Assembly (NCBI GenBank): GCA_963784995.1
Contig: CAWATZ010000013.1
Coordinates: 930,001 to 994,000, forward strand
Origin: CAWATZ01 sp963784995
GTDB lineage: Bacteria > Planctomycetota > Planctomycetia > Gemmatales > Gemmataceae
DNA: 64,000 nt
Direction: 5' to 3'
Position numbers and translations under genes: made by a program. Below the pieces are notes generated by a model. The model was not told the origin of the DNA and ran no database searches. It saw only the letters and a list, made by a program, of their open reading frames with translations. How positions within the stretch are numbered: position 1 is the stretch's first letter; every line of letters begins with the position of its first letter. This document shows positions 25,801-34,924 of this stretch, in pieces.

Positions 25801-26201
25801 TGCGCGGTGACGATGTGGGGGTGCGACAGGGCAGCGGCGGCCTCGATCTCCTTATGGAAGCGGAGGATGGCCTGACCACCGCCGCCGCTGCGGAGCACCT
25901 TGAGTGCCACTGTGCGTTTCATCATCTGGTGGCGTGCCAGGTAGACCTCGCCCATGCCGCCGGAGCCCAGGCGGTCGAGCAGGACGTAGCTGCCCAGCAC
26001 CAGCCCCGCGGCCCGCCCAGCCAGCACCTCGTCGGCCTGGAACTTGGAGAGCCAGCCCTTCTTGACCAGCTCCTCGGCCAGCCGCTCGGGTTTGAGGTCG
26101 CGGCCAGCGAGCTGGCGGTTGAATTTGTCCCACTGTTCCGCGGTGAGGGCGCGGCTGCGGTGCAGGTTTTCCAGGAAGGCGTCCAGCGAGGCTGGGGGCA
26201 T
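22893..26201 (-). CDS. Ser/Thr protein kinase with C-terminal WD40 propeller
   Basis: This 1102-residue protein has a short helical N-terminus, then a Hanks-type kinase at about residues 67-330: Gly loop 'LGSGGMGEVYLA', Lys in 'TVALKVL', catalytic 'LVHRDVKPANIF', 'VLDLGLVRA' in place of DFG, and 'GTPDYMAPEQ'. Residues near 390-415 form one membrane segment ('WLVAALVLLLVVGGVWLGL'), so the kinase is cytoplasmic and the remaining 650 residues, which carry WD40-like repeats ('VVSLAFSPKGEVLLAAAGRD', 'VCAVAFSPDGKEALTG'), lie outside. This is a typical planctomycete signalling architecture. ATG 26201 has GAGG 6 bases before it; the frame is open to 26267. The DFG Asp is shifted (DLG), as in many active bacterial kinases. 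Confidence 0.9.
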   Translation of the reverse strand: MPPASLDAFLENLHRSRALTAEQWDKFNRQLAGRDLKPERLAEELVKKGWLSKFQADEVLAGRAAGLVLGSYVLLDRLGSGGMGEVYLARHQMMKRTVALKVLRSGGGGQAILRFHKEIEAAAALSHPHIVTAHDAGRVGDGFFFAMEHLRGANLQAVVRRQGALPVASACSLVRQAALGLQHAFEKGLVHRDVKPANIFVQEGGLTAKVLDLGLVRASGAEPGGRALTQLGGVVGTPDYMAPEQVVNSSAVDTRADVYALGCTLYFALSGKPPFPGGSLAEKMDRHLREEPAAIRGLRPEVPEGLAAVLRRAIAKKPEARYQTPGELARALEPFCAGAVVVDVSGSDNGSGMETTALPAAIPCEGALTPPVAVTVPVAAVAGTEGGLRRRGWRWLVAALVLLLVVGGVWLGLRGDKRKKGPSPEVANTSDDEELRRRLEARKNPPPPALEDLVFGKPLSVKFDPAPLDALDPAKIPAAERFDWQPQGLVGLFGEHRLRGSLLAVHPDGKLLATAVWPAMFAVLFPNRSGEFVLLGDTETLHFQRALDMRAKVTDLAFAPDGTLAAGCDDGTVRLLDVSGGKEIGRLEGHEGNVVSLAFSPKGEVLLAAAGRDIHVWDFARRQRLQKLTGHGGPVRAVAVSPRYPQDARAISGGAPPDGTFRVWDLEKGRELAKLDFDAVKLPRTADVCAVAFSPDGKEALTGHAGQSEARRWDLGRLERDKPLARYRLVKEPAYTPAAIAVTAEGNVLVGCSYYHTPLFLFEPEGKQIAAIHAYPWGVERLAILTGGKTVLTAAQTSHVSALHRFDLTMRAEVRPALEPLGAVTNVALSPDGRHLAADGFFGKTLLWDLLNPGSRPAESPGDYGCRRSLCFSGDARRLFSAFFLYQVSPCKEEARLPADCQFRPWDLELSRDGGYLFVSYPIGGAFLCRLSPCRKVRHLAPEKVGHTPALALCPQASYLALTACEGVPTRLWDLRTEKELHFWQTNCLPRFKPDGKAVFLGANPTPVWDVQASPPREKEALPVDSGNAASAAFSADGKRLALSFRNGSAAVWDTAGKKVWEWTPPPWLQVRAVDLAPDGRHVLLANDNGTIYVVRLTASNP

Positions 26202-26578
26202 GGCGACCTCGGTTCGCAGGGGTAGTAAGGTTGGGTTGATTGTAAATACCCTTTCCTTCTCCGACAAGAGAGACGCGCTCGGGCAGCAGCCGAGGATTGC
26301 ACAGGGACAGCGGCAGAACCACGACCTGAAGGGGCGGGTTAACCGAGCGGCGCGGCGTCAGCCCGCCGGTTGGAGGCGTCTACCGGCCACGCTGGCATCG
26401 CGCTAAAGCGAAGCCGCTCGCCTTGTTGTGAGTGCTTCTTATTACCCCGGCAAGGAAGAAAGACACACAAGCCCGGAGCAGAAGCGACGGGATGCTCCGT
26501 CCCTGGTGCGGCGCTGTCCCGGCGCTTCTGCTCCGGGCTTGTGTGCTTCTTTCCTGCCGGAGTAATACGGTGCAGTGG
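26202..26578. other. Intergenic region with a long palindrome
   Basis: This region holds the upstream region of the kinase operon and, at 26441-26566, a large inverted repeat. No gene is supported. The open frames within it are reflections of the palindrome. Confidence 0.5.
26441..26566. repeat. 126-bp inverted repeat element
   Basis: The ends ATTACCCCGGCAAGGAAGAAA and TTTCCTGCCGGAGTAAT pair with few mismatches, followed by ACACAAGCCCGGAGCAGAAGCG pairing with CGCTTCTGCTCCGGGCTTGT. The short centre is a GC-rich spacer. It is the size and shape of a small non-autonomous mobile element. It begins immediately after the upstream region of the kinase gene and ends 12 bases before the cytochrome stop codon. 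Confidence 0.75.
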
Positions 26579-29500
26579 TCATGGAACCTCATGCAGCGTG
26601 TACGCCCCCGTTGGATGAACCAGCGTCTCGCCCTGAGCCGAGCGCACTCCGCGTCCGCTGATCAGGTAGACGCGATCCTTCACCAGCGGCCCCGTGGTCA
26701 CTTCCACGCTCCGGCCGTCCGGCGCGACTTCGACGCGCTCGATGGCGAGCCGGCGCGGTCCAGTTCGGGGGAGCCGTAAGCGCCCGTGTACTCATAGCGG
26801 TAATGCTCGATCTGGTATGACGCCACGTTGCGAGCCGTCTCCGCAGAGACAGGCGTCGTGAACACCAGCCGGAAACCGCGCGGCCGGACGTGGATCGACT
26901 GGATCTCGAACGGTGGCGTCCCGGTGTAGTCGATGCGGTACAGCGCTCCCCGGTCGGGCTGGGCCATCCAGCCGGGTTCGGTGATCGAGCCGACCCAGAG
27001 CCGGCCCCTGGGGTCGAACGTCAGGCATAGTGGTCCCAGCAGGCCCTTGCCCCAGAAGGGGAAGCAGGCCCCCTGGTAGACGCCGTTTACCTTCTCGACC
27101 TGGGCGCGGATGACCGCGCCGCCGAACATCAGCTCGGCCAGGAAGAACTGGCCGGCGAATGGGCCGAACTTGCCGCCGGTGCTGTCGTAGGTGACGCCGT
27201 TGATCGAACGGGCCCAGTCGTAGGGAACCCAGATACTCGTCCGGTCCAGCGGCCGGCTACTGTGCTGTTTCTGGGCCGGGTTGGGGAAGCCGAAGAAGCG
27301 GCCCTCGCTCAGGTGGCAGAGCTTGTTGGTGGCGACCCACTCGCCCTGATTGTCGGTGAAGAAGACCTCGCCCTCCGGCCCGCTGCACCAGCCAAACGGA
27401 TTGCGCATCCCCCAGGCGATCTCCTTCGGCGGCTGGCCCGGAAGCAGCCGGATGGCGCCGCCGGAACCGGGCAGGTTCCGGCTGGCGTAGGGAGCGTAGC
27501 TGAGGACAAAGCCGCCGCTGCGGTCGCGCACCAGGCCATAGCCGTAGTCGTAAGTGTCGCCCACGCCATGAGACAGGGCGACGACCCGGTCGAGGCGGTC
27601 CGCCAGACCCTTGCCGCTGTCGTGGATGCGCGTCAGATTGCGGCGGTGCAAGACGTAGAGGCCGTCCTCCTCGGCTATCATGGAGTAGGCCTCCTGGAAC
27701 AGACCACGAGCGTAGTTGTCGAAGCGTGCCGACTTGCCGTCGCCGGTCGGATCGCGGAGGACGAAGATCTCGCCCATCTTCATCGAGGCGACGAAGAGCC
27801 GGCCATCGCGCGGATGAGCCGCCAGGGCCGAGGGCATGATCAGGTCCTCGCCCGTGGGCGTCCGTGGCCTGGGGTAGGCGATGGCCCGGTAGCCCGGTCG
27901 CTCCAGCGATCCCTCCACCGGAGCGATGTCGGCCAGGCGCGGACGAGGCACCGCGGGAACAGGGCGAGCGGCCGGTAATTCGTAACGCACCATTAACTCG
28001 GCCGTGCCGTCCTTGCCAGGGGAGAGGACCGTATGCCAGGTCTTCGGCAGGGTCCGCATGCCGATCTCCGCGGTCAGCGCATCGGGGATGCGTCCCTGCA
28101 CTTCGATGCTTCGCCCCTTGGGAACAGAGGCCACCCGGATTTCCCGGATGAGCCAGCGCTTGTCTTTCTCTCGGCGGAAACGCAGGGTTTCGGCCAGGTC
28201 CACCGCTCCGGACGGGAACTGAGCCCGGGACCGAATCCGCACGCCGTTCGGGAGCAGATCGTAACCCCGAAAGTCAATGCTCCGCACCGCTTCCGGCTGC
28301 TTCCCGCCGAGCAGCCGCAGCGGCTCTTTCGAGGCAAAGCCGGGACCGATCGCGGTCCCATCTACAAGGAAGCGCCGCAGCCGGCCCTGGACCTCACGCA
28401 GGATGCGAGCCCCACCGTAGAGGCTGTGCAAGCTGCCTGTCCCAACGTCGTAGAGCAGCAGGTCATTGCTTCCGGAGAGGATGCTGATGCTCTCCAGCAA
28501 GGTGCCGTCCGGCAGGCGGATCGGCACCTGGGCGACCAGCGGCGGCTCATCGGGTGCGGGAGCGGTGACGGCCAGGGGCGGAGGCGGCTTCGGGCTGGGG
28601 GCTTTCTTGCCCAGGGCGAAGTAGCTCCAGAGGGCCTCCTTTTGCCGGGCCGGGTCGCCGTCCAGGACTGTCGCCAGCAGGGCGGGTTTGCCGCGAATGA
28701 AGACGGACGGCATCGGCGTTCCCGGATGAGAGCGCATGGGATTGTCGAGAAAGCGATCGAACCAGTCGCGGCGGATGCGGCCGGTCATCTGGGTCAGCTC
28801 CGGACCGATGGCGCCGGGGTCGGGCTGCGATAGCTGCTGTCCCTGCCAGACGTGGCAGGAGACACAGCCGTACCCCGCAAAGCCGGCCAGCTGCGGACCG
28901 GTCAGCGAGCCCAGCGTCGGATCCTTGGCGGGGACCGCGACCGGATCGTCCCCGGCCGGCAGCTCGCCGTCGCCCTCGGCCAGGGCCTGGAGCAGCGTCT
29001 CCGCCGCCTTTCCAAAAGCCGGCATGCGGTAGGAGTAGTGGGCTGCCCGCAGGCCGGAGACGCCCTCGCGGATCGCCTGGCTGAGATAGGAGCGCGTGTA
29101 CTTCTGGAGCGGATCATTGAGCCGGGGTGTGCGCTGGAACGGCAGAACCTGCAAGTGGGCCCCGCCGAGCGTGCTGCCCACCTCCTCGATCGGCGGCGGA
29201 CGGTCGGTGTCGCGCTGATGACAGCGCAGACAGCCGGACGTTTGCAGCAGCCGCTGCCGCTCGGCAAAGGGGGATGGATGCGTTTCGCGTGGAGCGACCT
29301 TGCGGTAGGCCTCCAGAACCCGGATCGTCTCGGCGTCCAGGGCGAAACGAGGCAGCCCCTTGCCGGAGAGACAACCGTGGCCCTCCCTGTCCTGTGTGAT
29401 CGGGACGTCGGCCGGTCGGGTCGCGTCCAGGCCGGGATGGCAGACGGCACAGCGTTTCTCGCGCAGCAGGGCCTGGCCGGCCGCGGCGGGGTTGCGGGCC

Positions 29501-30712
29501 TTCAACCGCTGCACTACGGCGGCGATTTCCTCCTTCGACGGCGCCTGGGCCGCAGTCGTGTCCTTGCTCGGACCGGACCAGAGCAGCAAGTAAGCCGCGA
29601 TGTTCCGGGCCGTCTCCGGGGTCACCGGCAGCCGGGGCATCCGGCCGTCGGGATAGCGGCCGTGCGGATTGGTGAGAAACGCAGCGAGCGCACCTGCCGG
29701 CAACCGATCTCCCAGGCCGCGCAAGGGAAACCGGCCGAGGTCCGCCTGCTCCTCGCGGCGCTGGTCCGGCAGCAGATGACAGGCCGCACAGCTGAGGTTG
29801 ACGAACGCCAACCGGCCGGCTCGGTGATCGCCGCGCACGGAAGTCTCCGGAGCCGGCTGCTTCGGCTCCGTCCCCAGCAGAGCGTTCGCGACCAGGAATC
29901 GCTCCACGAAGCCGGTGCGATCGGCCGGGAACAGGGCCGGCATGCGGGCATCGGCATGGACGGCGCTGGGATTCTCCAGCCAGCGCAGCAGCCAGTCGCG
30001 CTGGACCCGGCCGGCCAGGTCGGTCAAGGCTGGGCCGGGCACTGGGTCGGTCACACCAGGAAAGCCGCTGCTGTGACAGCGCGCAGCCGAGCCGGCCGAC
30101 TGCGTCCCGGCCGCGGGAGGCGAGATCCTCCTGGCGAGCGGCGGCCGGCAGCTCGGCTGGCACGTGTTTCAGGTGCCAGGCCGGCAGCGGCTCTCGGGCA
30201 AAGGAGGGAGCTTCCCAGCCGATCTGCAAGCGGGCCGGTACTCCGGACAGCGAGCGATAACGGATCGTGATTGGGTAGAGGCCGCGCGGCCGATCGAGGC
30301 GGACACTGCCGAGAAGGTGAGCCGTGTCGGAGACTCCTTTGCCCTTGAGGACGGCGATGCCATCGATCTCGACCGCCAGCTCTCCGCCGAGCCAGGCGTC
30401 GAACGTCACCGGGCCAGGGTCTTTGAGCAACAGCAGACCCTTCCAGACGACCTCGAAGGGCCCGGCGGGCAACCGCGGATGCGGACTGGAATGGCCGAGG
30501 TAGAAGGCCGGTTTCGCATCGATCCGGGTGAGCCGGGCCTCGGCATCGGCCAGCGAGCGATACTCGGCGATCAGTCCGGGACGCATCTGATCAGGCTCGA
30601 CCTCGACCGGGGCTGCGGCAGCGCGGCCGAGCAAGGAACCGAACAGAGCGAGGGCCAGAGAAGCGGCTGCGCTGGATCGGACGGGGAAGAGCAGTTGGGG
30701 TGTCCACGGCAT
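26579..30712 (-). pseudogene. PVC-type multihaem cytochrome / glucose-dehydrogenase-like protein, two frameshifts
   Basis: From the ATG at 30712 there is a signal peptide ('SSAAASLALALFGSLLGRAA'), then a PA14-like strand domain. Near 30087 the frame breaks inside the first haem motif. The frame after it contains several c-type haem sites (CAACH, CAVCH, CLRCH, CVSCH), a propeller domain like soluble glucose dehydrogenases ('LAAHPRDGRLFVASMKMGEI', 'GMRNPFGWCSGPEGEVFFTD') and a C-terminal strand domain. Near 26757 one base is lost and the last 60 residues continue in another frame ('IERVEVAPDGRSVEV' to 'HPTGAYTLHEVP'). Such proteins are periplasmic electron-transfer or sugar-oxidising enzymes of planctomycetes. 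Both breaks are in GC-rich runs and may be sequence errors. Confidence 0.75.
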
Positions 30713-30835
30713 GATGGCGTCTCACTTCCGAGCGATTTGTCCTTTTCTTTCCCGGAGAAGATCATCATAATCGGTGGAACGGGGTTTCTGCCACCCAACC
30801 CAGCCGGCAATCACGCTGTTCAGCCACAGACACCT

Positions 30836-31357
30836 ATGAAACGGCCCTCACTCTGGTTTGTGTTCTTTCTGGTGGTTGGCGCCGTTGGCTTGGTTGGAGT
30901 CGTCGGTGTGATTGTTGTTAATGTTTACCTGCCGCTCGTCGCAGAATCCTTTTTTCCTGATTCCGTGGACAAGGATGCGGTCGCCTACTCCGCGGAAACG
31001 CACATCGATGGCTACTCTTTTCAGGTTGCCATGCACCGGAACCACCCGACGCTCGCGGAATACCGCAAGGTCATGCAGGTCAAGCGAGCGGGGAAACTTG
31101 TCCTTGAAAGAGAGTTTCTCGACACCGGCGGACTTGCCTCCTTCTATTTCTTGCGCCAGGCCAATCGGATTACCGTTCTGGACGGAGGTCGCAATGGCTT
31201 CGTGCTGGACGTGGCATCTGGTGAAATCTCGAAAGTGGATCTCGATGCAATCCCCAGAGAGTTGGCGAAGGAGAGTTTTGGTCGGTTTATGTTTGTCCAC
31301 GTACCGCATCGCGTTTATCGATGGGTGCCGAAAGAAGATTTGCCGGAGGCACAGTAA
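30836..31357 (+). CDS. Hypothetical membrane-anchored protein, 173 aa
   Basis: This protein has a single N-terminal membrane segment ('FVFFLVVGAVGLVGVVGVIV') and a soluble domain outside the cytoplasm with several strands ('HIDGYSFQVAMHRNHPTLAE', 'KLVLEREFLDTGG', 'NRITVLDGGRNGFVLDV'). It is divergent from the cytochrome gene, whose start is 124 bases away. Its codon use is less GC-biased than its neighbours, and the region is comparatively AT-rich. Function unknown. Confidence 0.6.
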   Translation: MKRPSLWFVFFLVVGAVGLVGVVGVIVVNVYLPLVAESFFPDSVDKDAVAYSAETHIDGYSFQVAMHRNHPTLAEYRKVMQVKRAGKLVLEREFLDTGGLASFYFLRQANRITVLDGGRNGFVLDVASGEISKVDLDAIPRELAKESFGRFMFVHVPHRVYRWVPKEDLPEAQ

Positions 31358-31491
31358 GGAAAGAGTGAGTCCGAAGGCCAGGACGAGGGAGCGCCATCCC
31401 GTTGCCGCCGAACGACCGGAAATTGCGTTGCCGGGGTCGTTCCGGGCCGTTAGTGTGTACCTGGGCAACCGCCGCGTCGGGGACCCACACC

Positions 31492-31722
31492 ATGCTTATA
31501 CCGCGGGCAACCACGCTGCCCTTGCGCGACCGGGTGGCACGCTGCCAGTTCCTGCAAGCTGGCACCGTTGCTGCCCTGGGGCTGACGCTGCCACGCCTGC
31601 TGCGGGCCCCGGCCGCTTGCCCCGGTCCGGACTCCGCTGCCGCGCCCGGCTGGGGACGGGCCCGGCGCTGTATCCTGCTGTTCCTGACCGGCGGCCCGCC
31701 GCTGCGCGGCCTGCTGGGGTGA
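31492..31722 (+). pseudogene. DUF1501 protein, N-terminal fragment
   Basis: The 76 residues read 'RDRVARCQFLQAGTVAALGL' plus TLPRLL, then 'RARRCILLFLTGGPP'. This is the twin-Arg-like leader and first strand of DUF1501 proteins, normally about 430-480 residues and encoded beside PSD1/DUF1553 genes. The frame stops just after the 'FLTGGPP' motif and the rest is absent. It is a truncated remnant, in line with the PSD1 fragments at the left end of the window. Confidence 0.7.
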
Positions 31723-31753
31723 AAAAGCCTTGAAGGAATGTGAGAAGACCTGG

Positions 31754-32053
31754 ATGAAGACCCGGTTGCTTGGTTTCGTCCGTGTGTTCTGTCTGCTCGC
31801 GAAGACCCTCCTGGGAGCGGCGCTGGTGCTTTGGCTGGCGATGGCTCCGCTGGTCTGGATCCTCCGAGACGGTCTGGCCGTGGGGATGATCGAGACCAGC
31901 GGCGTGCAGGGCGCACTCAAATTCCTGGTGGGCTGGGGCGTTCCCACTTTGATCCTGGTGGCGCTGCTGGTCGCGACCGTCCTGTTCGAGCGCCTGCTGG
32001 CACTCTCGGCCGAAGTCGAAGCGGAGGAAGCCGGGTCTGGACAGGAGCAATGA
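31754..32053 (+). CDS. Small membrane protein, two transmembrane segments
   Basis: This 99-residue protein has two hydrophobic segments ('LLAKTLLGAALVLWLAMAPL' and 'VPTLILVALLVATVLFERLL') and an acidic C-terminus ('EVEAEEAGSGQEQ'). The ATG at 31754 is preferred; the frame opens at a TTG at 31730. It follows the DUF1501 fragment. No family is recognised. Confidence 0.55.
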   Translation: MKTRLLGFVRVFCLLAKTLLGAALVLWLAMAPLVWILRDGLAVGMIETSGVQGALKFLVGWGVPTLILVALLVATVLFERLLALSAEVEAEEAGSGQEQ

Positions 32054-32101
32054 AGTGGCGACCGGAGTAACCGGACCAGCCGGCACCCAGACCCGCGACC
32101 G

Positions 32102-33164
32102 TTACTTCCTGCGTGCCGCTTCCAGGGCCCGCGGGTGGGGCAGCTTGACGTTCCGGGCGAGGCCGACGAGCTTCAGCCCGGCGATCACCCAGCCGCTCAT
32201 GTCGATCTGCCACCAGCGCAGGCCGTGCCAGGCCGAGGTCGGGAAGGCATGATGGTTGTTGTGCCAGCCGTCCCCGAGCGTGATCACCGCGAACGCAAAA
32301 CTGTTCTTGCTGGCATCGCCCGTCTGGAACGGAGCCGAGCCGTACACGTGCGACAGCGAGGCCACGAGTGAGGTGAACTGCTGGGCCAGGAAGAGCCGCA
32401 CCAGCCCGCCCCAGAAGAACCCGAGCAGCGCTTCCGTCCACGAAGAGGTCAGGGCATACGCCAGCGCTCCCGGCAGCACCAGCCCGACCAGCACCAGGAC
32501 AAAGTACAGGTTGTTGACGCGACGCAGCAGCGGGTCGGCCATCAGGTCGGGAATGTATCGCTCCCACCGAATGGGCTCGTTGGCACGCTCTTCGGCCTGC
32601 GAGTTCCCCTGTGGGAGGGGGAGGCTTCTGGCGAGCCAGCCGTGGGGGGCCCACGCGCAGAGCATAGGGGCCGAACAGGTTGGGCCGCAGGGTAAAGAAC
32701 CAGCCGACCTGGGAGTACCAGAGCCCACGCAGCACGCCCAGCAGGCCGCTGCCGTGCCCCACCGGCGAGTGCGGATCGCCCGGCTGATCGGTATGGGCGT
32801 GGTGCCGGCGATGGATGGCGATCCAGTAGAACATCGGCCCCGCCGCGGCGAACGAGCCCAGGACGGCAAACAGGGCCCGCACCAGGCGCGGGGTCTGGAA
32901 GGAGTTGTGGGTTCCCAGCCGGTGGTAGCCGATGGTCACGCCGAACCCCGTCAGCGCGTACATGAGCAGCAGCATCAGGACGCTGACCCAGCTGATGCCG
33001 TGCAGGCAGAGCAGGACGATGCCAACGACGGCCGCCAGGGCGGGGACACCGAGGACGGCGGCCGCGAACAACTGGTCGAAATGGGACGAATAGTCGTCCT
33101 TCCTGCCTTGTCGCTCGGTAAGGGAGGATTCAGGGGTTGGAAGGACGCGGGTGGTCTGCAACAT
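32102..33164 (-). pseudogene. Fatty acid desaturase (acyl-CoA/acyl-lipid delta-9 type), frameshifted
   Basis: The three His boxes of membrane di-iron desaturases are present: 'HRLGTH', 'HRRHHAH' and 'HNNHHAFP'. They lie around hydrophobic segments such as 'LGVPALAAVVGIVLLCL' and 'LYFVLVLVGLVLPGALAYAL'. The first two boxes are in the frame from ATG 33164; after about 32670 the frame changes and the third box continues to the stop at 32102. The break falls after 'FTLRPNLFGP', before 'RWERYIPDLMADPLLRRVNN'. Restored, the protein would be near 350 residues, normal for the family, which inserts a cis double bond in acyl chains. It lies downstream of the FAD oxidoreductase gene (57 bases) and probably belongs to the PKS-like operon. 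Confidence 0.78.
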
Positions 33165-33221
33165 GGATGACCTCACGGTTCGGGAAAAACAGGGATTACC
33201 TCACGGCCGGGGAAAGACCCA

Positions 33222-34802
33222 TCAACGAAGCAGGGAGCGGGCGCTCCAGCGCAGCAAGGCGCTGGCGCTGGCCAGCCCGCCGTAAAAGGCACCGATGACG
33301 CCCGCGGTGGCGATGTCCTGGCCTGTCAGCAGCAGCCCGGGCACGCCGCTCAGGCAACGCAGTGCCCGGTCGTTGTAGCGCCCCGGGACCGGGGCCAGTC
33401 CATAGGCGGCCCCGTCGAAGTGCCGGGTGTACGTCTCGATGGTCAGCGGCGTCGCGCCCTCGGCGTAGCGGACGTACTGCCCAATGCCGGGCCAGAAGCG
33501 CTCCATCTGCTGGAAGATGCGCTCCACCAGCTGCTCCTTGAAATCGTCGTAGGCCGGGCCGCGCTTCATCACTCGGGTTTGCTGCCAGCGGACGAAGCGC
33601 TCGGCGGTGACCGGGGTGAACACCTCCGCCAGAGCCAGATTCGGATCGTTGGTCGCGGCGTGGAAGCGACCGGCCAGGCTCAGCTGGAGCAAGGGCGGCG
33701 GCTCATCCAGGTTGGTCCAGAGCTGCCGCAACCCGCCGGGCTGCGCTTCCACCACGTAGTTGACACCGGTCAGCCCGTAGCGCTCCAGGACGCGCCGATC
33801 CAGCGCCAGGTAGACCGTGAAAATGGAGCAGCTCGGCTTCATGGCCATGATGCGCCCGGCATGAGCCGGCTGGTGTTCGGGGGGCACCAGCAAACGATAC
33901 GTCTCGCGCGCCCCGACGCCGCTGATGACCGCCCGGCCGCGGATGATCTCGTCGTTCACCTTGACGCCCACAACCCGGCCGTCCTCGAAGAGCAGTTGCG
34001 TGACCCGGGCGTTGCGGCGCAGTTCGCCGCCCGCCGCCGTGATCACGGAGGCGAACGCCGGCGCTACCGTCTGCGAGCCTTCCGCCAGCATCCAGTGGCC
34101 GTCGAGCAGGAACTCCGTCGGGATGGCATGCGACCCGATGGACGTCTCGGCCGGAATCCCGCCGTAGTTGCCCCAGGTGAACCACAGATGATCGCGGAGC
34201 CGTTCCGAGGCGCCGATCCGGTCCATGTACTGCACGATCGGCAAGCGATCCATCGGCAGGAAGTGCCGCCCGAGCCACCAGCCCAGGCCCAGGCGCTCCA
34301 GCAGCGGAGGGACTCCTTGCAGCGTCGCAAAGCGCAGGAAGTCGGCGGTGATCCGACGAATGTCGCTCAGAAAGCAGTCGATCGCCGGCTTCTCGTTGGG
34401 GAATTCGCTGTACAGTCCTTCCCGGTAGCGCTCCCGGGAACCGTACTTGACGAACAGGCTGCCATCGGGGCGGACGTAGTTCTCGGCGTTCTCCGGCAGC
34501 CGGGCCCAGCGTGCCTGTCCGCCGGTCAGGATGTCCCACAACTTCGGGAAGTCCGTCGCGTAGGCGAGCGGCCAGCCGGTGTAGTGCAGCCCGGTGCCCC
34601 AGCACATCCCCTTGCGCTTGAAGGTATGGGTCAGGCCGCCGAGCTGGCTGTGCGCCTCCAGCACCAGAACGGATCGGCCGCATTTGGCCAGCGCCGCCGC
34701 CGCCGCCAGCCCCCCGACGCCACTGCCGATACAGATCGCGTCCCAGACTCGCGGCGTGGACCGCCCGGCGGGGCGGGCGTGCCCGCGTTCCTTGACCAGC
34801 AT
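33222..34802 (-). CDS. FAD-dependent oxidoreductase, phytoene desaturase/carotenoid isomerase/RetSat-like
   Basis: This is a 526-residue flavoprotein. The N-terminal dinucleotide-binding motif reads 'AICIGSGVGGLAAAAALAKC' followed by 'SVLVLEAHSQLGGLTHTF', and the C-terminal FAD motif is 'GLLLTGQDIATAGVIGAFYG'. Sequence style resembles the CrtI/CrtISO/RetSat group, which add, remove or isomerise double bonds in polyenes. The ATG at 34802 has an AGGGAGA 6 bases upstream. It lies between thioesterase sequence and a desaturase gene in one leftward row. A role in modifying a polyene product of the neighbouring synthase is therefore plausible; this is inference. Confidence 0.8.
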   Translation of the reverse strand: MLVKERGHARPAGRSTPRVWDAICIGSGVGGLAAAAALAKCGRSVLVLEAHSQLGGLTHTFKRKGMCWGTGLHYTGWPLAYATDFPKLWDILTGGQARWARLPENAENYVRPDGSLFVKYGSRERYREGLYSEFPNEKPAIDCFLSDIRRITADFLRFATLQGVPPLLERLGLGWWLGRHFLPMDRLPIVQYMDRIGASERLRDHLWFTWGNYGGIPAETSIGSHAIPTEFLLDGHWMLAEGSQTVAPAFASVITAAGGELRRNARVTQLLFEDGRVVGVKVNDEIIRGRAVISGVGARETYRLLVPPEHQPAHAGRIMAMKPSCSIFTVYLALDRRVLERYGLTGVNYVVEAQPGGLRQLWTNLDEPPPLLQLSLAGRFHAATNDPNLALAEVFTPVTAERFVRWQQTRVMKRGPAYDDFKEQLVERIFQQMERFWPGIGQYVRYAEGATPLTIETYTRHFDGAAYGLAPVPGRYNDRALRCLSGVPGLLLTGQDIATAGVIGAFYGGLASASALLRWSARSLLR

Positions 34803-34820
34803 GGAAGATCTCCCTGGTAA

Positions 34821-34897
34821 GTCGTAGGGTGGTCCGAGCGCAGCGAGGCCCACCGTCTGGCGTGGTGGGCCTCGCTGCGCTCGGACCACCCTACGAC
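34821..34897. repeat. Palindromic element, copy 1
   Basis: GTCGTAGGGTGGTCCGAGCG and its continuation CAGCGAGGCCCACC pair with GGTGGGCCTCGCTG and CGCTCGGACCACCCTACGAC around a short loop. It lies between the FAD oxidoreductase and the thioesterase gene. The core is the same as in the element at 39098-39164. Confidence 0.85.
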
Positions 34898-34924
34898 AAC
34901 TTCTGGTCTCAAACGGATCGGGGT

